From contig JAGGRA010000071.1 in the NCBI GenBank assembly GCA_018613035.1, positions 1-32,625 of the forward strand: a stretch of DNA of 32,625 nt, in the 5' to 3' direction. The notes beneath the pieces were generated by a model. That model was not told the DNA's origin. It did no database searches and saw only the letters and a program-made list of their open reading frames with translations. The DNA is from Pseudomonas sp. ISL-84 (GTDB lineage Bacteria > Bacillota > Bacilli > Bacillales > Cytobacillaceae). This document shows positions 15,048 through 23,792 of the stretch, piece after piece. The translations under genes were made by a program, and so were the position numbers. Each line of letters starts with the position of its first letter. Within the stretch, counting starts at the first letter, position 1.

Positions 15048-15236
15048 ATGACTCATATAGAAGAAAACGAAAGAAAAAAGATTAGCCTTAAAGAAGCGAT
15101 GAAACAGCAGCTTGAAAGCAAAAAACAGAACCAGGCAGGCGGAAAGTTTAATAATAGCCCTGTGAAATCAGCTAAAACATTAAAGAGCCAACAAACGAAG
15201 AAAACGAATAATCAGCGGAAACGGACGGGTGTGTAA
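15048..15236 (+). CDS. Small basic hydrophilic protein upstream of ywbE
   Basis: This 62-residue protein is rich in Lys, Gln and Asn, begins MTHIEENERKKISLKEAMKQ and has no membrane segment or Cys. Its N-terminal part is likely helical (KISLKEAMKQQLESKK); the rest is probably disordered. AAAGGAG lies 8 nt before the ATG, and a TATAAT (15011-15016) is suitably placed upstream. Its stop overlaps the start of ywbE (TAATG), so translation is coupled. I do not recognise a named family. A nucleic-acid-binding role is possible because of the charge but is not shown. Confidence 0.75.
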   Translation: MTHIEENERKKISLKEAMKQQLESKKQNQAGGKFNNSPVKSAKTLKSQQTKKTNNQRKRTGV

Positions 15237-15433
15237 TGAATGGACAAAATCGGGCAAACATTGCCCCTGGAAACAAAGTGAAAATTGTACTAAAAAAGGA
15301 TCAGCGAACGGGAACTCTGACTGAGGGGACAGTAAAAGATATTTTAACGAAATCGCCTACCCACCCTCATGGAATCAAGGTGAGGCTAGTGGACGGCCAG
15401 GTAGGCAGGGTGAAGGAGATTTTACGCGATTAA
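15236..15433 (+). CDS. ywbE: YwbE family protein (DUF2196)
   Basis: The 65-residue protein matches the YwbE family over its whole length: GNKVKIVLKKDQRTGTLTEG (residues 12-31), VKDILTKSPTHPHGIKVRL and GQVGRVKEIL. The family is a small KOW-like beta fold with unknown function. Its first base overlaps the stop codon of the preceding small gene, and GTG-rich sequence before it offers no strong separate ribosome binding site, so reinitiation is the likely mode of translation. Confidence 0.92.
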   Translation: MNGQNRANIAPGNKVKIVLKKDQRTGTLTEGTVKDILTKSPTHPHGIKVRLVDGQVGRVKEILRD

Positions 15434-15456
15434 AGACCATCTTCTTTTAAAAAAAT

Positions 15457-15482
15457 GAATCCCTTGACATCTGGATTTTTTT
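15457..15482 (+). terminator. Weak possible terminator after ywbE
   Basis: AATCC and GGATT form a short stem with a 10-nt loop followed by seven T. The stem is only five base pairs, so read-through into the kinase gene 15 bp further on is plausible. Confidence 0.35.
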
Positions 15483-15497
15483 ACATGGAGGGAAATC

Positions 15498-16754
15498 TTG
15501 GTTACACTGATCAAACCTTTACTGGTTAATATAACGATACTATTTTCTTTTACTTTTAATGGGAATTTGTTTTTTCCTTTCCAAACAAAAACCCCTCTTA
15601 CATTAAAACAAAAATTAATTTATGGACTTCTCGGTTCATTCGGCGCCCTTTTGTGCATGTTTTATCCAATTGAAACCTTGGGTGAAACACATTTTGATTT
15701 AAGAATGGTCGCCATCATGATCGTCACGCTGTATGCAGGCTGGCTGCCTGGATCCATCGTGCTTGCGAGTGTTGTCATAACGCGCTATTTGATTGGCGGG
15801 CAGTTTATCAATATTGGTATTCTGGTTTCGGTATTAGCCTTTATTGTTTCCTTTGCTCTAAGAAGGATCTTCCTGGATTCGAAGCACAGGGTCTTTGCCG
15901 GTACCTTGATTGCACTCTTATATTTTTACCTTTATATTTCTATCTTGGCTTCTGCCGTCATTTTTTTGGATACTTTTTTTTACCTGGTTTATTTTATAGC
16001 CTTTTATATCACGTTTATCTCGCTGATTTTTGTCATCGAAAATTTGTTCAGGATTAATAAGCAAATCAATGAAATGATGTATGTTGATAAGCTGACTATG
16101 GTTGGCCAGCTTGCAGCGTCCATTGCCCACGAAATCCGAAATCCTTTATCCACTGTCAGAGGATTTATTCAATATCTAAGCCAGGATTCATCTGATGAAA
16201 ACTTAAAAAAGTTTTCGCCGCTTATTTTGGAGGAGCTGGATCGAACCAATAGCATCATTACGAATTATCTTAAAGTCTCTAAGCCTGAAAAGTTTCACCT
16301 TTCAAATGTTCCTATGCATGAGGTGATTCAGGATTGTGTCCTCCTTATGAGGCCGCTTGCTTCCTACTCCAATGTTGTGATTGATTATGATGATAGCGGC
16401 CCTTTTTATGTGCAGGGTGATGAGCATCATTTAAAACAAGCGATTATGAATGTTATTAAAAATGCGATTGAATCGATTCCAGAACAGGGATACGTTAAGA
16501 TCCGCACACTTCCGGATTATTTTAAGAGCGCTGTTGAAGTAAAGATTGAAGATAATGGCCGCGGGATGACCCCCGAGCAATTGAAGCATATTGGGCTGCC
16601 TTTTTATACAACGAAAACGAAAGGCACGGGCCTTGGCAGTATGGTTACAAATAAAATTATCCGCGAAATGGAAGGTTCCATTGAATATGAAAGCACTGTC
16701 GGCAAAGGGACAACGGTAAGGATTGTTCTCCCCTTGTTAAAGACGGAAGCATGA
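15498..16754 (+). CDS. Orphan membrane sensor histidine kinase, sporulation-kinase-like
   Basis: The 418-residue protein has several N-terminal membrane helices (about residues 1-185) with the 5TM-5TMR_LYT pattern (TLYAGWLPGSIVLASVVITRYLI is its core region). A HisKA domain follows with phospho-acceptor H211 in SIAHEIRNPLSTVRGFIQYL, then an ATPase domain with NVIKNAIESIPE, EDNGRGM and TKTKGTGLGSMV. The H-box and the lack of a partner response regulator resemble Bacillus kinases (KinB and relatives) that feed the Spo0F/Spo0B/Spo0A phosphorelay; that assignment is inference. The start is TTG with GGAGGG 6 nt upstream. The gene ends at a clear terminator and may be read with the two small genes before it. 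Confidence 0.88.
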   Translation: MVTLIKPLLVNITILFSFTFNGNLFFPFQTKTPLTLKQKLIYGLLGSFGALLCMFYPIETLGETHFDLRMVAIMIVTLYAGWLPGSIVLASVVITRYLIGGQFINIGILVSVLAFIVSFALRRIFLDSKHRVFAGTLIALLYFYLYISILASAVIFLDTFFYLVYFIAFYITFISLIFVIENLFRINKQINEMMYVDKLTMVGQLAASIAHEIRNPLSTVRGFIQYLSQDSSDENLKKFSPLILEELDRTNSIITNYLKVSKPEKFHLSNVPMHEVIQDCVLLMRPLASYSNVVIDYDDSGPFYVQGDEHHLKQAIMNVIKNAIESIPEQGYVKIRTLPDYFKSAVEVKIEDNGRGMTPEQLKHIGLPFYTTKTKGTGLGSMVTNKIIREMEGSIEYESTVGKGTTVRIVLPLLKTEA

Positions 16755-16758
16755 AAAG

Positions 16759-16790
16759 AGTGCCTGCTCAAATGAGCGGCACACTTTTTG
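16759..16790 (+). terminator. Intrinsic terminator after the histidine kinase
   Basis: GTGCC-GCTC pairs with GAGC-GGCAC (one bulged T on the left arm) around an AAAT loop, followed by CTTTTTG. Confidence 0.75.
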
Positions 16791-16815
16791 TTGTTTATAT
16801 CAAGCATTGAAGGCC

Positions 16816-16839
16816 ATTCAATCAAACGTTTGATTGAAT
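16816..16839. repeat. 24 bp perfect palindrome, copy 2
   Basis: It is identical to the sequence at 3812-3835: ATTCAATCAAAC followed by its reverse complement, and one further T matches on the right. It begins 2 bp past the stop codon of the exonuclease gene, between two convergent 3' ends, where no promoter is evident. Confidence 0.85.
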
Positions 16840-16841
16840 TA

Positions 16842-17450
16842 TCATCCAAGTCTGCCCTGTGCTGCTGGCTGATATTTTCTCATTGGGCCCTTAACCAGAA
16901 CATCCCGCATATACAGATAGCCATTTGGATTTGTTTTTTTCAGCAGTTCAAGCAAATATGTAATATCATCCATCGCCCGGTGCGTCTGGCTGTCCGCAAT
17001 CTGATGCGATTGCAAAAGAGTCAGCAGCTTGCTGTTTGTAAAACCATAGTCCTTCCACGGAACGCTTCTCATCGTACAATACCACTTTAATTCATTTACA
17101 TCTTCAGGATACATCCGGTACAGAAAGCTCCTGTCAAAGGATGCATTATGTGCAAATGCAGCGTCTGCATGATAGAAAAATTTCTTTATTTTCATATCAT
17201 CAAAGCTTTTCCCGCTGACAGCTTCATAGGGGATGCCATGGACTCTGAAAGCGCGGCTGTAATTGTTTTTCGCCGATTTGCTGAGGGGCTCTCTTAAAAA
17301 AGAGGCCTTGTCCTTAATATCAAGAATCTCCCCTGTATCATAACGATAGGAAAACAGCTTCAAAGCAAGCTCTATAATTTCATCGGAATTCGGCCCAAGT
17401 CCCGTCGTCTCCACATCCAGCAGCAATCCCATTTTTTCCTGGTTTCTCAT
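16842..17450 (-). CDS. DnaQ-like DEDDh 3'-5' exonuclease
   Basis: The 202-residue cytoplasmic protein carries the three Exo motifs of the DnaQ/RNase T superfamily: LDVETTGLGP (residues about 11-20, Asp and Glu ligands), AHNASFDRSFLY (Exo II Asp) and HRAMDDITYLLELL (Exo III His and Asp, DEDDh type). Such proteins trim 3' ends of DNA or RNA. It is a stand-alone exonuclease, not fused to PolC, and its substrate is unknown. AGGAGG precedes the ATG by 6 nt. It is a single-gene unit converging on the histidine kinase gene. Confidence 0.9.
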   Translation of the reverse strand: MRNQEKMGLLLDVETTGLGPNSDEIIELALKLFSYRYDTGEILDIKDKASFLREPLSKSAKNNYSRAFRVHGIPYEAVSGKSFDDMKIKKFFYHADAAFAHNASFDRSFLYRMYPEDVNELKWYCTMRSVPWKDYGFTNSKLLTLLQSHQIADSQTHRAMDDITYLLELLKKTNPNGYLYMRDVLVKGPMRKYQPAAQGRLG

Positions 17451-17523
17451 GGCCAGCCTCCTCTATCCATTTTTTTATTAAGCATATAATAGAGGAGTGC
17501 TGAATTCCAGCAGAACCACTCTC

Positions 17524-17748
17524 TTATATTTTTTTATTATTCTTTAATCGATCCACATAATCCGCATGATAGTTTTGATGCATATATTCACGGTTCTTCA
17601 TGGAATAAAAGTAGCCAGTGGCTAAGGATAAGAACGCAAATAGAAACCCAACACCAAAGCCGAAATTATGATAGCCCATTACGATGCTGATGATGGAAGT
17701 AAGCATTAGCGTCAGCAAAATATAAAATAAGATATTTTTGCTTTTCAA
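17524..17748 (-). CDS. Small two-TM membrane protein
   Basis: I choose a TTG start at 17748-17746 because AAAGGAGG lies 7 nt upstream; the longer frame to 17868 has no binding site and unlikely composition. The 74-residue product begins MKSKNILFYILL and has two hydrophobic helices (about residues 5-22 and 30-48) and a charged C-terminal tail (MKNREYMHQNYHADYVDRLKNN). I know no named family for it. It is divergent from the membrane protein gene at 17886. Confidence 0.7.
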   Translation of the reverse strand: MKSKNILFYILLTLMLTSIISIVMGYHNFGFGVGFLFAFLSLATGYFYSMKNREYMHQNYHADYVDRLKNNKKI

Positions 17749-17885
17749 GGCGCTGCCTCCTTTGTTTAATTTTATATTTATTTCAATGTTTTTGTTAATA
17801 GAATCCACAATCATTATACCAAAAACGAATCTAATCCACTGCTTTAATCGTATGAATAGTAATAGCATGTAAGGAGGTTTTTACC

Positions 17886-18611
17886 ATGGTGGGGCTTGTG
17901 ATTGTACAGATTGCGGTCATTGCACTTTTTCTGGTCCTTGGATGGGCCGTCCGTTTTAAAAAGGCTTACTGGCTGATCTCAGGATTTTCATTTCGGCCTG
18001 AGGAAGAGAAAAAGAGGTTAATTGAAAACGGATATCCACAAAAAACGGGCAGCTTGCTGATTGGTACCGCTCTTGGTATGCTGCTTCTTTTGCCCTTATC
18101 GTTTACCGAATTTCGATTTGCCATGGAAGTACAATTTGGATTTATGATAGTTGTTTTGCTTGGGGGATTTATTTATATATCCAAATTTGAAATAGCTGAA
18201 AAAAGGAAGCGCAGCTACATCATTGGCATCATTGTTTTTATCGTGACGCTTGGTTCCCTTACTTATCTTACTGTATCCAGCCACAAAGGTTATGAAATGT
18301 CACTGCAGGAAGATGGTTTCGAAATTTCTGGCATGTACGGAGATGAGTGGGCTTTTGAGGACATTCAAGACGTACAGCTGTTAGAACAGATGCCTGAAGT
18401 AACATGGAAGCAAAATGGGATTGGCCTGCCAACTCTGGCACAGGGACATTTTAAAGTGACTGGTTATGGAAGCAGCCTATTGTTTATTCAAAAAGGATTT
18501 TCGCCTGTGCTTTATATTGAATTGGAGGATGAACATGTGTTTGTGAATAGCAAGGATGGCAGGGTGACTCGGGAGTGGTATGAGGAGATTAACCAAAAAA
18601 GGGATAGATAA
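17886..18611 (+). CDS. Membrane protein with DUF3784-like N-terminus and PH-like domain
   Basis: The 241-residue protein has an N-terminal membrane helix followed by AYWLISGFSFRPEEEKKRL, which resembles DUF3784 proteins, then three further hydrophobic segments (about residues 55-72, 78-98 and 109-127). The C-terminal ~110 residues are soluble and beta-rich (GFEISGMYGDEWAFEDIQDVQLL, VTGYGSSLLFIQKGFSPVLYIEL), like bacterial PH domains that follow membrane helices. The function is unknown. AAGGAGG precedes the ATG by 9 nt. A strong terminator follows its stop. Confidence 0.8.
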   Translation: MVGLVIVQIAVIALFLVLGWAVRFKKAYWLISGFSFRPEEEKKRLIENGYPQKTGSLLIGTALGMLLLLPLSFTEFRFAMEVQFGFMIVVLLGGFIYISKFEIAEKRKRSYIIGIIVFIVTLGSLTYLTVSSHKGYEMSLQEDGFEISGMYGDEWAFEDIQDVQLLEQMPEVTWKQNGIGLPTLAQGHFKVTGYGSSLLFIQKGFSPVLYIELEDEHVFVNSKDGRVTREWYEEINQKRDR

Positions 18612-18615
18612 TAAT

Positions 18616-18646
18616 GGGTCACCGTCCTGTGAACGGTGACCCTCTT
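18616..18646. terminator. Intrinsic terminator between convergent genes
   Basis: GGGTCACCGT pairs perfectly with ACGGTGACCC around a 7-nt loop, followed by TCTTTTC. It lies between the membrane protein gene and the Vpr-type protease gene. Confidence 0.85.
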
Positions 18647-18655
18647 TTCATTTTC

Positions 18656-21096
18656 TTATTCGTAAAGGAAATTTACTCCAGCAAGGTCGGTTTGCCCTTT
18701 GTAAGTTGCATAGGCATATACATTATAGTAATAGCCCTTTTGTAGCTTAGATTCATTTGTAAGTACGCCATCCCATTCAAATGTATGATAGCCAGCTGGG
18801 ATATTATTTTGTACCCCAATATCACCTAGATATCCTACTGGTGCACCATCTGAATTAGAAAGATAAACAAAGTACTCAACAGATTCCGCACCGCCAGGGA
18901 AATAGCCCGTAATTTCAAATTGATCATTCTCTAACTGAGAAATGCCTACATATTCTGCACGAGGATAATCAGGCTCTTGTACAAACAAAATGGTCGGAAC
19001 ATCGATATTTGCTGATCCATCACTGATTGTAATGCTGCCCTCATAATAACCAGGCACAAGCTTGCCAGCATCAACCTGTACGTTTAAGTTAACATTTTGA
19101 GATTTGCCGGCTTTTACTTTTAGGTTATTGCTGGTCATAACTTTGATGGCTTTTGAGTTTTCACCCATGTTCACTTTAAAGCTATAATTCTTGTTCTTAT
19201 CAGATAGATTCTTGATTGTGAATTGCTGCTTTTCAACCTGCTTTCCTTTTGTTTTAAGGAATGTGCCGAAAGAATGGCTGCCTGGTGCAGCAAGTGTATC
19301 TGTATTGATTGCAGCTAACGGACGAATGCTGCCTGCACCTTGTGTGTTATGTGGATAAGGTTTCCCAGTTGCTGGGTTGTTTAATTCTTCGGCTGTGTTC
19401 ATTAACGCTGCTTTTACATCATCTACATTCCAATCAGGGTGTGCTTGCAGCAATAACGCTGCTGCTCCAGCAACGTGCGGGGACGCCATGCTTGTTCCCT
19501 GATATGCTGCATAACCATGCGGATTGGCCGCATCATGCGTCGGAACTGTACTTGTGATGTTTACTCCAGGAGCTGAGACATCAGGCTTAATCATCCAAGT
19601 ACCAGTAACTGGTCCACGGGATGAAAAATCAGCCATTGTTTCTCCTACAGTTTTTGAGTAATTGATGTTGAAAGATACTTTGTTATTGCCATTTTCAAGT
19701 TCTGCAAGCAGTTTTCGTCCGTCTTCAAGTGTTGTTTTAATGGTAGGAACTGCCAGTCCTGGAACATCTGCATGCTCACCGGCAATATTATTATAGATAA
19801 TTGCACCGACTGCGCCTGCAGCCTTTGCAGCGGAAGCCTTATCAACAAATGGGTATACTCCACGGCTAATTAAAGCGATTTTTCCTGCTACATCTTTTCC
19901 TTCAAAATCTTCTGGAGCACCTAATCCAACATGAACAAATTCAAACTCTTTCCCATTTAGAGCCAATAGCTCCGCATCACTAGGGAAGCCTTGAACTTTT
20001 GCAGAAGGATACTCAATACCTTCAGAAGTAGAAATAGCAGAGTTATAAACATTGTAAGGAAGCTGTGTTGCCCCTACAGAAATAGCATCGCGGGAAGTTC
20101 CAGGCGAGCCGACTGTCCAGTTTTTCGGGCCGCTGTTGCCGTTTGATGTTACCGCAACAACGCCTTCAGCCATTGCCCAATCCAGCGCAATACTTGTTGC
20201 ATAGTCAGGGTCGTTTAAAGAGTTTCCTAGAGATAGGTTCATAATGTCAGCGCCATCCTGGACAGCTCTTTCAATACCAGCAATTACATTTTCGCTTGTA
20301 CCGCTTCCACCAGGACCAAGAACACGGTACCCCAGGAGTTTGGCTTCAGGGGCAACCCCTTTAATTTGTCCATTAGCAGCAACAGTCCCTGATACGTGCG
20401 TACCATGCGCAGTTTCTTCTCCTCCTGGGTCGCCTTTAGGCGTTTCCTGCGGATCTTCATCATTGTCTACGAAGTCGTATCCCTTATAATCACCAAAGGC
20501 ATGCTCAAGGTCAGGGTGAGTATAGTCAACACCAGTATCGATTACAGCGACTGTAATTCCTTTACCAGTAAATCCTGTTTTCCATACTTCATCTACACGA
20601 TGTGCGGAACACTAGCAAACATATTTGGGCTATACGCTTCCGGAGAGATAACTTCCCCTTCTCCAACGCTAGTCACTGTATATGTAACGTTAGGGTATAC
20701 AGCTTTAACCCCTGGAACGGATAAAAGAGCAGGGATTTCGTTTGAAGGAAGTTCTACTGAGAAACCGGAGAAAACATGATCATATTCACGGTTTACTTTT
20801 GCGCTTTTAACTGCTTTATTAACATTTGATTTTACTTGATTGCGAGCTTTTGAGAGGTTTGCTTTTGATTGGCTTTTCCCTTTGTGTTTTGCTTCAACAA
20901 GGGATGGCTCTTTCAATTCAACAATAACGCTGGTTCTTTTCGCGGAAGAGAAGTTAAAGTCTCCAACCAGTTCTGCAAGCTCCGAAGCTTCTTTACTAGT
21001 TGGTGTAGTGGCAGCACTTGCCCCTGCTCCCATAGATGAAATAGTCAGCAAGAAAACAAGTGTAATCAGAAAGGATTTAAAATTACGTTTTTTCAT
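18656..21096 (-). pseudogene. vpr: Vpr-type secreted subtilisin-like serine protease, frameshifted
   Basis: The full reading would give about 813 residues, as in Vpr (about 806): signal peptide (FLITLVFLLTISSMGAGASA), inhibitor-like propeptide ending SPNMFASVPHI, then an S8 domain. Asp is in VAVIDTGVDYTHPDL, His in AHGTHVSG and Ser in GTSMASPHVAG (codon 19492-19490). A PA domain is inserted (GKDVAGKIALISRGVYPFVD) and a beta-rich C-terminal region follows. The frame breaks at 20598/20599: the propeptide frame ends at TAG 20595-20593 and the catalytic frame opens only from 20611. Adding one G restores PHIGVDEVWKTGFTGKG, matching the Vpr junction. As it stands only an inactive secreted propeptide fragment could be made. 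A sequencing error cannot be excluded. Confidence 0.85.
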
Positions 21097-21315
21097 GTAT
21101 CCACCTAACCCCTTTATTCAAATTTAAATGCGCAATAAACTATTTTCACCCCCCGCATAGATGCGCTCAATAAGATTGTCAAACATTACAAATATTCAGC
21201 TAATAGTCCGTTTATCCCTTGAGCCTTTGGACTCATCTTCAGGAAGATTTATCAGCAAAATTAATTGGAATGGCAAAATCATTCTTCAATTTTTTATCCT
21301 TATATAACTTCTGAA

Positions 21316-21345
21316 TTGTTTTCCAGCAGCCTTAAAGGGTATAAT
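21316..21345 (+). promoter_or_regulatory. Sigma-A promoter of the cation antiporter gene
   Basis: The -35 TTGTTT (21316-21321) and the -10 TATAAT (21340-21345) are 18 bp apart, about 115 bp upstream of the start codon. The rest of the 363 bp gap (21097-21459) should hold the divergent vpr promoter, which I cannot place, and shows no other gene. Confidence 0.6.
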
Positions 21346-21459
21346 ACTGGTACTTATTGGATGAAAGTGAGGCAGCTGGAAGCAATTTGCTAGATTGGTT
21401 TCTTGAATAAGAATTCACTTCATTTCTGATTAGATTGGTTAACTTTAGAGGATGGTGAA

Positions 21460-22419
21460 ATGGTGTCATACATACTTTTAGTTATAGGATTTGCCCTCCT
21501 GATTGCAGGGGCGAACTTCTTTGTAGAGGGAGCTTCGAAAATTGCCGGTTTCCTGAAGATTTCTCCGCTTTTGATTGGTTTGACCATTGTGGCGTTTGGT
21601 ACGAGTTCACCTGAAGCGACCGTCAGTATTCTGGCAGCGCTGAATGGAAATGCGGATGTGGCGCTTGGCAATGTAATCGGAAGCAATATTTTTAATATTA
21701 CGCTCGTGGTTGGGATTACAGCGATGATCAATCCTTTGCAGGTGGAAAGCGAGACCATTCGAAAAGAGATTCCTTTTACCTTGCTGGCGAGCACAGCCTT
21801 GATCATATTTATCAGTGACCGGGTATTGGAATCCGTCAGCGAAGACATTGTGACCCGCGGCGATGGGCTAATTCTGCTCTTGATTTTTGCCGTATTCATG
21901 TATTATTTGTTTGAAGTGGCGAGAAAAAGCCGCAGCAGTACGCAAGGCGAGGAAGTAAAAACGAGCGGCTCCATATGGACGAAGCAAATCTTGATTACAC
22001 TCGCCGGCCTGGCAGCAATCATTTTTGGCGGAGATTTGGTGGTCAGAAGCAGCACCGAGATTGCGGTTTCGCTGGGAATGAGCGAAACACTTGTTGGCTT
22101 GACGATTGTGGCAGTTGGTACTTCCCTGCCGGAATTGGTCACCTCTATTACTGCAGCCCTTAAAAAGCAAAGTGAGATCGCACTCGGGAATATTGTTGGA
22201 AGCAATATCTTTAATATTCTTTTTGTACTTGGTGCAGCCGCAACGATTACTCCATTGGGAGTTGACCCAAAGATCATTGTAGATATAACGATCATGATTC
22301 TGCTGACGGTCGTACTCCTGGCGTTCTCAAGAACCCACTATGCAGTAGGTAAATATGAAGGCAGCTTCCTAGCAGCAGCTTACATCATTTACTTGATTTA
22401 TATTATTGTGCGGAATTGA
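21460..22419 (+). CDS. Calcium/sodium antiporter (CaCA family, YrbG type)
   Basis: The 319-residue inner-membrane protein has the two inverted alpha repeats of cation/calcium exchangers: AFGTSSPEATVSILAAL with GNVIGSNIFNI in the first half, and AVGTSLPELVTSITAAL with GNIVGSNIFNI in the second. The acidic residues in these repeats (Glu of SSPEA and SLPEL) bind the ion. About ten membrane helices are visible. The family exports Ca2+ (or K+) in exchange for Na+ or H+. It is a single-gene unit. GAGG lies about 9 nt before the ATG. Ion specificity is not readable from sequence. Confidence 0.92.
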   Translation: MVSYILLVIGFALLIAGANFFVEGASKIAGFLKISPLLIGLTIVAFGTSSPEATVSILAALNGNADVALGNVIGSNIFNITLVVGITAMINPLQVESETIRKEIPFTLLASTALIIFISDRVLESVSEDIVTRGDGLILLLIFAVFMYYLFEVARKSRSSTQGEEVKTSGSIWTKQILITLAGLAAIIFGGDLVVRSSTEIAVSLGMSETLVGLTIVAVGTSLPELVTSITAALKKQSEIALGNIVGSNIFNILFVLGAAATITPLGVDPKIIVDITIMILLTVVLLAFSRTHYAVGKYEGSFLAAAYIIYLIYIIVRN

Positions 22420-22422
22420 AGT

Positions 22423-22456
22423 TAGAGCCGGACCTCCATAGGTCCGGCTCTATTTT
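22423..22456. terminator. Terminator between convergent antiporter and MFS genes
   Basis: AGAGCCGGACC pairs perfectly with GGTCCGGCTCT around a 6-nt loop, with ATTTTAT after it on the plus strand. On the minus strand it begins directly after the MFS stop codon. Confidence 0.88.
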
Positions 22457-23669
22457 ATAGGGCTGATGTTTCCGAAAAATACTGCTGTTTTCCCGGCTTT
22501 AAAAGCTGCCAGCATAGATAAAGAGAAAGGATTAAATTGAAGCCGGATAATAGGACGATGGTATAGCGAAGCGGAAAAATATCTCCCAGCACCCCGATAC
22601 CAAGCAGCAAGACGATTTGTGCAATGCTTTGGATGACACCGATGACACTTGTCATTCTGCCCATGATTTCAACAGGTACATTGTTTTGGTAAAAGGTTTG
22701 GTATCCTGCGCTTGAAAAAGCGTTAAAGAAACCCAATATAGTGAATCCAATTGCAACCATCATAAAGGAATTCGCCAATGCATAGATAATGTAGCCCGCA
22801 GCTACCAGCAGCATGCCAAATCCCATAAGCTGTTTGATGCTCAGCATTTTGGAAACTGCTGTGATAAAAAGGGCTCCCAATGCAAAGCCAATCCCGCTGA
22901 TACTAACAAGAAAGCTGTAATCCGCTTCCTTCAATCCAACCACATCCTGTATAAAGACAACCTCCTGGGAATCCATAGCCAAAGAAAATAAGCCGAATGC
23001 AAGAAAGGAACCATAAACAGAGATGATAAATGCCTCCCTTCGCCCGAATTGGATGACCCGGTTCCAGTCATCCCGAAGCGTTTCATAGGCAGACGTTTTT
23101 ACTGGAACTTGCTGGAGTTCTTTATCCATATCCGGCAGGAGCCAGATCATCACAGCAGAAAATACGAACGAAGCCGCATTCAAAAAGATGGCTGTTTCAA
23201 TGGTCCCAACCAAAAATAATCCGCCAGCGATAGCCGGGCCGATGATAAAGGCACCTGAAGTAACAAGGCTATTGATTGAGTTAAACTTCTTTCTGCTTTC
23301 GAAGGGGACCAGTTTGGTTATGTATGTTGTAGATGCCGGCATAAAGAAAGCCTTGGCAATGCTGATCAAGAATAGAACCGCATAGATGAATCCAATATTC
23401 CCGATAAAAGGAATCAGTGCAACACCCGATGCCCTCACAATATCTGTCCAAATCATGAGTTTCCTTTTATTGTTCCGGTCAATCATACCGCCGCTCCAAG
23501 AGTTGGTTAAAACCGAAGTGATCGGACCAAGAATCCATAATCCTGCCACAGCTGCAGCCGAGCCCGTCATTTCATAAACGAGCAGATTGATTGCAATCAG
23601 GTAAATGAAATCTCCCAATCTCGAAATGCCAATCCCTGTCAGCAGCAGTGATGCCAATTTCCAATTCAT
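22455..23669 (-). CDS. MFS transporter (MFS_3-like exporter)
   Basis: The 404-residue protein has twelve-helix MFS character. Family features include SRLGDFIYLIAINLLVYEMTGSAAAVAG near the N-terminus and, in the loop between helices 2 and 3, SGGMIDRNNKRKLMIWTDIVRA, the typical basic A-motif variant of the MFS_3 (enterobactin exporter EntS-like/macrolide efflux) group. Substrate is unknown; drug or siderophore export is typical of the group. AGGAGG and AAGGA lie upstream of the ATG. No regulator or biosynthetic gene adjoins it, so context does not narrow its role. Confidence 0.88.
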   Translation of the reverse strand: MNWKLASLLLTGIGISRLGDFIYLIAINLLVYEMTGSAAAVAGLWILGPITSVLTNSWSGGMIDRNNKRKLMIWTDIVRASGVALIPFIGNIGFIYAVLFLISIAKAFFMPASTTYITKLVPFESRKKFNSINSLVTSGAFIIGPAIAGGLFLVGTIETAIFLNAASFVFSAVMIWLLPDMDKELQQVPVKTSAYETLRDDWNRVIQFGRREAFIISVYGSFLAFGLFSLAMDSQEVVFIQDVVGLKEADYSFLVSISGIGFALGALFITAVSKMLSIKQLMGFGMLLVAAGYIIYALANSFMMVAIGFTILGFFNAFSSAGYQTFYQNNVPVEIMGRMTSVIGVIQSIAQIVLLLGIGVLGDIFPLRYTIVLLSGFNLILSLYLCWQLLKPGKQQYFSETSAL

Positions 23670-23751
23670 TTGTTCCTTAGTCCTCCTGCAAATTATTTGA
23701 ATAGTTGCAACCTTTAGTATAACACGAAGGAACGACCGTCTTAGCAGGGGA

Positions 23752-23790
23752 AAATAAAAAGGCGCTGGAGAAGATTCTCCAGACGCCTTT
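23752..23790 (-). terminator. Terminator of the heme-copper oxidoreductase operon
   Basis: On the minus strand AAAGGCG-TCTGGAGAA pairs with TTCTCCAG-CGCCTTT and is followed by a T stretch, immediately after the subunit I stop. Confidence 0.85.
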
Positions 23791-23792
23791 AA

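Noticed and set aside
18656..20242. A separate shorter protease starting at MNLSLGNSLND
   Set aside because: That Met is inside the subtilase domain after the catalytic Asp and His; the same frame continues upstream to 20611 with perfect Vpr-like sequence, so the ORF is part of the frameshifted gene.
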